A program made the translations under genes and the position numbers. This document shows positions 57,995-64,000 of a stretch of DNA of 64,000 bases, piece by piece; position 1 is the stretch's first letter, and the number at the start of each line of letters is the position of its first letter. The stretch is from a virus. The stretch spans positions 62,001 through 126,000 of the IMG/VR virus record IMGVR_UViG_3300008267_000005. The stretch is one strand, 5' to 3'. Below the pieces are notes generated by a model that had not been told where the DNA came from, did no database searches, and was given only the letters and a program-made list of their open reading frames with translations.

Positions 57995-58408
57995 ATGGCC
58001 AATATCATTTATCCTGCGGGTACTAACACAATTAGAAATTTAGAACCAAGGTTTTATTACTTTCTTGTGGTAAAACCCGATTCTTTAGTTGATGATATTC
58101 CACAAAAAGAATATTTCGTTTATAGGTTTAAGGTTTCAATTGCTGCAAAAAAAGGAATAAATTCATTGAGAAAGTATTTTTCCCCAGTTCAACTTATCCA
58201 ATGTAATCAAATGACTGATGTAGAATATGCAACAGGTGTATTTGATCATCCCGATTATATCAATCAAAATAAGCAGCCATTACAAATTAATTTAAGAGAA
58301 ATTCCGATTTACTTCCAATCAAAAATCGGGGTTATTGATTTAGAAAAGGATCCTTACCAATATGGCAGTGTTCCAATAATAACTAATAATACCTCAGTAA
58401 TTAACTAA
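57995..58408 (+). CDS. Putative structural protein
   Basis: 137 aa, beta-rich (MANIIYPAGTNTIRNLEPRF, then YFVYRFKVSIAAKKG). It precedes the gp15-like gene by one base and has a late box, so a small neck or tail-completion protein is likely; I cannot identify it. Confidence 0.55.
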   Translation: MANIIYPAGTNTIRNLEPRFYYFLVVKPDSLVDDIPQKEYFVYRFKVSIAAKKGINSLRKYFSPVQLIQCNQMTDVEYATGVFDHPDYINQNKQPLQINLREIPIYFQSKIGVIDLEKDPYQYGSVPIITNNTSVIN

Positions 58409-58409
58409 T

Positions 58410-59228
58410 ATGGATTTTTTAGAAAAATACAACACAGACGATGTTTTCTTTAGAGGTGTTATTTTAGGGCTTCTAAGTAAGATGAATGAGGTTATAACCT
58501 ATACTCAAACTGGATCAGATCAAGTTAAAAGAACTATCTTCATTCCATTTTTCTATTCTATGGTAGGCGACGAACCATTTCTACAAGATTTTTATCTTTC
58601 TTATGAAGACTGCGATGGAAATCCTGCTTTTGCTGAGGGAAATTATGATGTCGTTCCAAGAGGAATATTAGAGCTTGGTACAATCAGATTAGATACATCT
58701 GCATCGACTACAAAATTTGTCCGTGGCTCGTACGTAAAAGAAGTACCAAAAGAATCAGGAAGTGAAATGGTGACTTATTCATCCTACATGAATCCTATTC
58801 CTTTAGCAATACAAGTTAATGCTAAAATCAAAGCAGATACAACTTTAGATGCTTTTAAAATACAGCAAAGTGTTCTTGAAATATTGTACAAGAGATTCGT
58901 TTACTACTTCAATTACAAGGGGTTTAGAATACCAGTTCAAGTTTCATTACAGGATTCTCCTCCAGATAAGCAACCTAATAATTTCCAAATGGGATACGGA
59001 TCACAAAGAGGTGAAGCTATAACACTTTCTTTCTCGATGGATCTAGAAACATATCTTCCACAGTTAGACCTTACTACTGAGAGATTCAGAGGTAATTTGA
59101 TGCAAGGTGGAATCAAACTAAATGTTGAATTAGGAAAGGCACCTGAAGATAATAGCACAATTATAGAAGGGCTTGGAGTTTACGACATTAGAAGGGATAT
59201 TACAGGATCTACCGGTGCTAATCCTTAA
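58410..59228 (+). CDS. 15: gp15-like tail sheath stabiliser / tail completion protein
   Basis: 272 aa, the same length as T4 gp15. The order of segments matches: a helix and basic strand (LGLLSKMNEVITYTQTGSDQ, then KRTIFIPFFYS), a mid beta region (PRGILELGTIRLDT), YSSYMNPIPLAIQVNAKIKA followed by TLDAFKIQQSVLEILYKRF, and EAITLSFSMDLETYLP. T4 gp15 joins the tail to the neck. Position shortly before the terminase genes agrees with the T4 order. Assignment is by pattern and context, not by close identity. Confidence 0.65.
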   Translation: MDFLEKYNTDDVFFRGVILGLLSKMNEVITYTQTGSDQVKRTIFIPFFYSMVGDEPFLQDFYLSYEDCDGNPAFAEGNYDVVPRGILELGTIRLDTSASTTKFVRGSYVKEVPKESGSEMVTYSSYMNPIPLAIQVNAKIKADTTLDAFKIQQSVLEILYKRFVYYFNYKGFRIPVQVSLQDSPPDKQPNNFQMGYGSQRGEAITLSFSMDLETYLPQLDLTTERFRGNLMQGGIKLNVELGKAPEDNSTIIEGLGVYDIRRDITGSTGANP

Positions 59229-59548
59229 GAATTTAACTGCTGATCCTCTTTCACTTCAGCTTCTTCCGCAGTGCTGACCGTTTTATTATCAGATTCTATA
59301 ACTTGTGTGTCTTTTGATTTCCTGTACCCAAGTAAAGCAGTTCCTATACTCACAAAAATTATTGATTGTACTAAAATGTCGACATTTTGATTAATGAACA
59401 TTTTATCGATACATCCTAAGAAAAAACAAAATCCTCCTATAAATACAATGTAAAGACCAGCGGTGCCACTTCCTGAGGTTTTTCCGTCCGAATTTGAAGT
59501 TAATTGTGAGAAACTAAATTTCTCCATTGCAGCTCTTAATTTTCTCAT
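59225..59548 (-). CDS. Small two-span membrane protein
   Basis: 107 aa (an internal ATG at 59527 is possible). Two hydrophobic segments (AGLYIVFIGGFCFFLGCI and LVQSIIFVSIGTALLGY) are followed by an acidic cytoplasmic tail (EEAEVKEDQQLNS). It lies antisense within a structural gene run, sharing a TATATAT promoter with the next rightward gene. Holin-like in size, but no evidence beyond topology. Confidence 0.6.
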   Translation of the reverse strand: MRKLRAAMEKFSFSQLTSNSDGKTSGSGTAGLYIVFIGGFCFFLGCIDKMFINQNVDILVQSIIFVSIGTALLGYRKSKDTQVIESDNKTVSTAEEAEVKEDQQLNS

Positions 59549-59562
59549 AACTCTTTTACCGA

Positions 59563-59569
59563 TATATAT
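59563..59569. promoter_or_regulatory. Shared bidirectional late-type box
   Basis: TATATAT inside a near-palindrome (GATATATATTA). It lies 15 bases from the leftward start (59548) and 20 bases from the rightward ATG (59589), so the same box may drive both. Confidence 0.45.
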
Positions 59570-59588
59570 TACAAATGAAAAGACAAAA

Positions 59589-61781
59589 ATGCCAGAGGTA
59601 GTAATAGAATTTACCGCTATTGGAAATTATAGAATAATTTCTTGGTCAGATCCCTTTAAAAATGTACAATCTTTTAATGGGTGGATCATTGATACAAGCG
59701 GAGAAAATCCCCCAAGCATTTTTCTGTTTTTAGAATTTAGATGGAGTATAAATGGATCAAATTGGTCTCTTTGGAGTGAACTAACCGAGGCTGCTGTTCA
59801 AGCATTGCCAATATCTCCTGCTGTTCCCTTTTATCTAGAAGTTAGAATGACAGCTTCTTCAGATGAAAATGCGAGTCCTTATTATCCTCCAGGAACAACT
59901 TTAAGTCCTGCAATAATATTAAATGATTTTGAATTGGACTTAACTTATGCTACTGTAGATCCTAGAGATTTAATGGTAACGCCTACTCCGCTTTGTGGAA
60001 AAGAGCTAACTAATTATCCAATTGTTTTTTCAGATTGTGATTTCACTTTTAGACCATATGATATAAATCGAGCGATCAATCTATATCAAGATTTAAGTAA
60101 GGTTGTAAATAATGTTTTCGGTCACGAAGTGGTTTATTATTCTGTTCAACCACAGGGAAGAGGCAAAGATGTTGTTCTCAAAGAGTATACGCTATATGAT
60201 GTTGTTGATGAGAAGTGTGTTAAGGTTATGGTTCCTAATAACCAATTTCCTGATGCTGCTATCAATTTTGAAACGTGGGGATTAAACTTCCAACAACCTT
60301 TTGAAATCCATATAGATAGAAAATATTTCGAAGGAATATTCGGAAAAGGATCTCAGCCAAGGAAAAGAGATATAATTTATTTCCCACGAACAAATAGAAT
60401 TTATAGGATAGATTCTATGTACGTTTTTAGAGATATAAATAACTATCCGGTATATTTCAAAGTTCAACTGGTTAAGTACGAAATCCAAAAAAACACAACA
60501 TTCTTGGATCCCACAGCAGAATCTGGCTTACATGATTACACTGTAAACACACAAGAACTTTTTGGAACTGATATCCAAGATCAAGAAACTGAAATTACTA
60601 AACCACAACAATATGCAGTAACTTCACAAAGGAGATTAGACGATCCAATAAGATCTTATATTAATAAGAACCTCCCAATTATAGAATACGATTTAAATAA
60701 CAACTGGACAATAGTTTTCAATACTTATTATGATCTAAATTCTATTTTTATCGATGATCCTAACACAATAGATCCAGTTTCTCCTGCATCTGGTTGGACT
60801 GACGAAGAAAGAGATGCTGTTAGATGGAAGGCAGATCCAATTTTAACTGCTAATGAGGAGAGGAGTTTTCTTTGCTGGTTTAGATCAAGAAACTACATTG
60901 ATAAGAGTAAATTAGTTTTCAGACCATCTCCTAAATACCCTATTAATATTGATAATATTGGATCTGGCGAGATAACATATACAACTTATCCTATACCTCA
61001 CGGATTTCATGTTAGACCCAATCCTAATGGATTCGTTTCTATCCTGGCTGATGGTATAAGATCAGGAGGTTTTGAGATTTTGGAAATTATAGATCAATTC
61101 AGATTCAAAGTGAAGGATTCAGGAGCTTCAGCACCTGTGTCAACCTCGGGATGGAAAGCACAAAGAGCTCAATCTAGAATATTGTTCGATGGTTACTATA
61201 ATGGTCAAGGGTTATACATAGATTTCATTTGGAGTGGATCAAATGCTGAATCGAGTCCACAATCCGGCAACTATTTGCAAACTGGTAGTTTTAGAGTGAA
61301 AATAAATAATTTAGAAATTCTTTCACCTTTTGGAGCAGGAATTCAAAGCACAATAGGTCAATTCATTCCAACTGAAGATGATTGGTATGGATTCGTTTTT
61401 AATTTTTCTAATGTATTCAGACAATATTCATTAAAGGTTTGGAGACTCACTTACAACCCAGATAATCCTTTAGCACAAACATCTGATTTGAGCCTAATTC
61501 ATTCTTTGGATGGCGTTACAACTCAAGCATATACGTTTAACATACCACCAGTTATAGAGACAGATTTTGATAGCCCTTTTTACGGAACAAATAACTACGC
61601 ATATAAGACTAGATCTTGTCCTTTATGGGTAACCAATTTTAGGTTCTTTAAATATATGGTAGAGGAAGAAAAACAATCTGCTATCCTGAACCAAAATATC
61701 ATAGATGATGCACAATTAGCCATCATAATTGATAATGCTAAACCAATTCTGAAACTTCCACGTGTCGCTAGAAATAGATAA
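59589..61781 (+). CDS. Large neck/head-completion protein (gp14-like) with lectin-like C-terminus
   Basis: 730 aa from ATG 59589 (MPEVVIEFTAIGNYRIISWS). The stretch FEIHIDRKYFEGIFGKGSQP followed by RKRDIIYFPRTNRIYRIDSM resembles the core of T4 gp14 (neck). The C-terminal part (about 500-715: DWYGFVFNFSNVFRQYSLKV, then TRSCPLWVTNFRFFKYM) has the pattern of a concanavalin/laminin-G-like fold. It is much longer than T4 gp14 (about 256 aa), so it is probably a fusion. Context: between gp15-like and gp16-like genes. Confidence 0.6.
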   Translation: MPEVVIEFTAIGNYRIISWSDPFKNVQSFNGWIIDTSGENPPSIFLFLEFRWSINGSNWSLWSELTEAAVQALPISPAVPFYLEVRMTASSDENASPYYPPGTTLSPAIILNDFELDLTYATVDPRDLMVTPTPLCGKELTNYPIVFSDCDFTFRPYDINRAINLYQDLSKVVNNVFGHEVVYYSVQPQGRGKDVVLKEYTLYDVVDEKCVKVMVPNNQFPDAAINFETWGLNFQQPFEIHIDRKYFEGIFGKGSQPRKRDIIYFPRTNRIYRIDSMYVFRDINNYPVYFKVQLVKYEIQKNTTFLDPTAESGLHDYTVNTQELFGTDIQDQETEITKPQQYAVTSQRRLDDPIRSYINKNLPIIEYDLNNNWTIVFNTYYDLNSIFIDDPNTIDPVSPASGWTDEERDAVRWKADPILTANEERSFLCWFRSRNYIDKSKLVFRPSPKYPINIDNIGSGEITYTTYPIPHGFHVRPNPNGFVSILADGIRSGGFEILEIIDQFRFKVKDSGASAPVSTSGWKAQRAQSRILFDGYYNGQGLYIDFIWSGSNAESSPQSGNYLQTGSFRVKINNLEILSPFGAGIQSTIGQFIPTEDDWYGFVFNFSNVFRQYSLKVWRLTYNPDNPLAQTSDLSLIHSLDGVTTQAYTFNIPPVIETDFDSPFYGTNNYAYKTRSCPLWVTNFRFFKYMVEEEKQSAILNQNIIDDAQLAIIIDNAKPILKLPRVARNR

Positions 61782-61804
61782 TTAGATATAATACTCAAAA
61801 GTAA

Positions 61805-62572
61805 ATGCCAAGAAGAAAACCAAAAAAGCCTAATTTATCTAAAGAGCAAGAGCTTAACCTTAAAGAACAGCTTGATGGAATCATTTTGGCTGATGAAATG
61901 TTGTCTGGATTAACCGCTCCAGATATTCCTCCAATGAGACCTCAACGAACTATCGATGTTGATAACATCAAAAATGATGTTGAATCGGAGGCTAGGGCTA
62001 TTCTGGATTCCCTTTCTAAGTTCTATCATGATATGGAAAGTCTTCCAGAAGACAACTATTTAAAGCACAAACAGAAGATTGACGCTTTAAGTATTTCCAC
62101 TATGGCATTTCAGATCAGAACTGCTCAACACGCTATTTCTAAACTCATAGAAGAGATTGATTCAGGAAGAATAGAGCCAAGACTTTTTGAAGTTTTAGCC
62201 CAATTGCAAAATCAAATAATGCAGATGCCTAAAAATTTTGCTACTTACATGTCCCAGATGGAGAAGAACTACAAAGAATTAAGAAAGGAATCTGAGGACA
62301 TCAAAAAACAATCAGAAATCCAATTTGATAAGGACGGTAATTTAATAGACTCTCCAGAAAATATGGATGCTTTGAAAGTGAGAGGAACTAAATCCTTGAT
62401 GGAAAACTTACAAACCTTGATGAAAGGTGGAAGCAAAATAAAGGATGCGGAAATAATAGAGCCAGAAGACGAATTAATAAATCCAAGAACAAAAGATGGT
62501 GGCACTGCAGATTTCATAGGAGGTTCTGATAACGATGAGGACTTTGAAATCGAGGACGAAATCTTTGATTAA
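61805..62572 (+). CDS. 16: Small terminase subunit-like protein (gp16-like)
   Basis: 255 aa. A basic N-terminus (MPRRKPKKPNLSKEQELNLK), a helical central region (ARAILDSLSKFYHDMESLPE through FEVLAQLQNQIMQMPKNF) with the all-helical build of gp16, and a very acidic C-terminus (DNDEDFEIEDEIFD). It lies eight bases before the large terminase, as gp16 does in T4. It would recognise DNA and regulate gp17. Sequence identity to gp16 is not obvious; the call rests on context and build. Confidence 0.65.
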   Translation: MPRRKPKKPNLSKEQELNLKEQLDGIILADEMLSGLTAPDIPPMRPQRTIDVDNIKNDVESEARAILDSLSKFYHDMESLPEDNYLKHKQKIDALSISTMAFQIRTAQHAISKLIEEIDSGRIEPRLFEVLAQLQNQIMQMPKNFATYMSQMEKNYKELRKESEDIKKQSEIQFDKDGNLIDSPENMDALKVRGTKSLMENLQTLMKGGSKIKDAEIIEPEDELINPRTKDGGTADFIGGSDNDEDFEIEDEIFD

Positions 62573-62580
62573 TTTTTTTT

Positions 62581-64000
62581 ATGTCAGAAAACAAGGAAGA
62601 TAAATCCGGTAATTTTTGGTCAACAGCTAAAATAGAAAAACTACTTTTTGAGGCTGAAGAAAATGGAATTGACTATAAAGAGGTTGATAACCCTTTTCAT
62701 GAAAACGAACCAGAGCTAAGAAGGGGCAATGTACTTTTTGAATACACAGACTGGGAATTAGAAGAAATAAAGAAATGTGCATCTAATGTTGTGTACTTTG
62801 CAAACAACTATTGTAAAGTGATGACTGATGATGGTATCAGGCAAATTGAATTAAGAGATTATCAGATCCAAATTCTGAATCAATATCAACATCACAGAAA
62901 AAATGTATTCGTTTCCCCTAGGCAATCAGGAAAGACTATAACATCCTCTATATTCCTCTTATGGTACTTGCTATTCAATTTTGAGAAAAATGCCATGATA
63001 ATGGCAAACATCGGTGATACAGCTGCAGAATTGATGGATAAGATTAAAGTTATCCTTAAAGGATTACCTTTCTTTTTGAAACCTGGTATATTGGTTTACA
63101 ACGTAATGACTATGAAGTTTGATAATGGTTGCAGAATAATGGCAAAAACAACCACTAAAACATCTTCCATCGGTTATACCATTCACATGCTCTACATGGA
63201 TGAGTTTGCACACATCAACCCAAACTTCATAAACCAATTCTTCAAATCCGTATACCCAACTATTTCATCTTCACAAATTTCAAGAGTAATCATAACATCC
63301 ACACCGAATGGGATGAATAAATTTTGGGAAATTTATAAAGGTGCAATTGAAAAGGAAAACGATTTTAATCCGATAAGAGTAGAATGGTGGCAAATACCTG
63401 GAAGAGATGACGAATGGAAGAAAAGAGAAATAGCTGCACTAGGATCAGAAGAAGATTTCAATCAAGAGTATGGATGTCAATTCTTATCGTCATCTAGACT
63501 TCTCCTTGATTCCCAAAGCCTCAAAAGACTCAAAATCAACGAGCAGGATTTTATACACCATGATCTATTCCCATTTGAAAATAGTCACGTAGATTATTCT
63601 AACCTTATTTGGCATCCCAAATTTGATCCAACGTCCATATTTGAAAAGGAAGGACAGAAATTTTATCTTTCGATTGATACTGCAGGTGGAGGTGGAGGTG
63701 ACTATTCGGTAGTAAACATTTTCAAAGTTGCCCCAATGCCATCTAACATCATAAAATCTAAGAAATTTTATGAGGACGAAAGTGACTTTTTCTGTCTATT
63801 ACAGGTTGGAATTTTTAGATCAAATCTTATCCAGATAGATGAATTGAAGGTGTTTTTAGAGATACTGGTAACACAAATTCTAGGAGTGGACAACACTAGA
63901 ATCGTAATTGAGATTGATTATAAGGGAGAGATTCTAATGGACAAGCTTTTAGATTCGGAAGAGTTTTATGAAGAAATGTTCGTTTATACAAGGCACTCAG
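62581..64000 (+). CDS. 17: Large terminase subunit (gp17-like), partial
   Basis: First 473 codons, running off the right edge. The ATPase has Walker A SPRQSGKT (112-119), Walker B LYMDE (204-208) and the coupling motif ITSTPNGM. The nuclease domain begins with FYLSIDTAGGGGGDYS carrying the first catalytic Asp, and IVIEIDYKG likely holds the next acidic motif. It pumps DNA into the prohead and cuts it. It is the clearest T4-type packaging marker in the window. Confidence 0.95.
   Translation, partial: MSENKEDKSGNFWSTAKIEKLLFEAEENGIDYKEVDNPFHENEPELRRGNVLFEYTDWELEEIKKCASNVVYFANNYCKVMTDDGIRQIELRDYQIQILNQYQHHRKNVFVSPRQSGKTITSSIFLLWYLLFNFEKNAMIMANIGDTAAELMDKIKVILKGLPFFLKPGILVYNVMTMKFDNGCRIMAKTTTKTSSIGYTIHMLYMDEFAHINPNFINQFFKSVYPTISSSQISRVIITSTPNGMNKFWEIYKGAIEKENDFNPIRVEWWQIPGRDDEWKKREIAALGSEEDFNQEYGCQFLSSSRLLLDSQSLKRLKINEQDFIHHDLFPFENSHVDYSNLIWHPKFDPTSIFEKEGQKFYLSIDTAGGGGGDYSVVNIFKVAPMPSNIIKSKKFYEDESDFFCLLQVGIFRSNLIQIDELKVFLEILVTQILGVDNTRIVIEIDYKGEILMDKLLDSEEFYEEMFVYTRHS

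Overview
The window is a dense, AT-rich stretch of a large, tailed, T4-like bacteriophage genome (myovirus type). Evidence: a UvsX-type recombinase, a gp41-type replicative helicase, a gp47/gp46 pair, gp15-, gp14- and gp16-like head-tail and packaging proteins and the first 473 codons of a gp17-type large terminase lie on one strand at the right end. The host is probably a member of Bacteroidota: the phage sigma factor resembles the RpoD of that phylum, several intergenic regions carry its TAnnTTTG-type promoter element, and starts are preceded by A-rich sequence rather than Shine-Dalgarno sites. No integrase or repressor was seen.

Layout. 0-4 kb: a GH19 muralytic enzyme, small unknown genes and a sigma-70-family factor. 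4-8 kb: RNA ligase, AAA+ ATPase and two virion-like genes. 8-15.5 kb: nucleotide and RNA metabolism (thymidylate synthase, metallopeptidase, cyclic-phosphate receiver-like protein, metallophosphoesterase, flavodoxin-like protein) among small genes. 15.5-31 kb: two collagen-like fibre genes and three beta-rich fibre-like proteins, with duplicated modules. 31-37 kb: small genes, an HD-domain nucleotidase, thioredoxin, and a Ro60/TROVE homologue preceded by a 460-base structured non-coding interval. 37-39.1 kb: four tRNA genes (Arg-UCU, Met-CAU, Ile-UAU, Leu-UAA) behind what looks like a leader-peptide attenuator and interrupted by a homing-endonuclease-like gene. 39.1-50.6 kb: proteins with capsid-targeting-like N-termini, a HAD phosphatase-like protein, a secreted CAP protein, HNH nuclease, GMP reductase-like enzyme and a second thymidylate-synthase-family enzyme. 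50.6-58 kb: SET-domain protein and the recombination/replication block. 58-64 kb: head-tail and packaging genes.

Two themes connect the window. Twelve proteins share a short N-terminus of the form M-K-x-hydrophobic-x-x-F-x-x-F-hydrophobic-N-E. It resembles the T4 capsid-targeting peptide, which is cut by the prohead protease after (L/I)xE. Two of these proteins are muralytic and one is strongly hydrophobic, which suggests capsid cargo delivered with the DNA. Many structural and cargo genes also have a TATATA box just upstream of the start codon, probably the late promoter.

The most novel-looking signals are the attenuator in front of the tRNA cluster (37901-38073), the pseudoknot-forming RNA next to the Ro60 gene (34961-35255), the capsid-cargo family, and the thymidylate-synthase homologue with an Asn-to-Asp change at the pyrimidine-recognition site. 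All functional statements come from reading motifs; no database search was possible.
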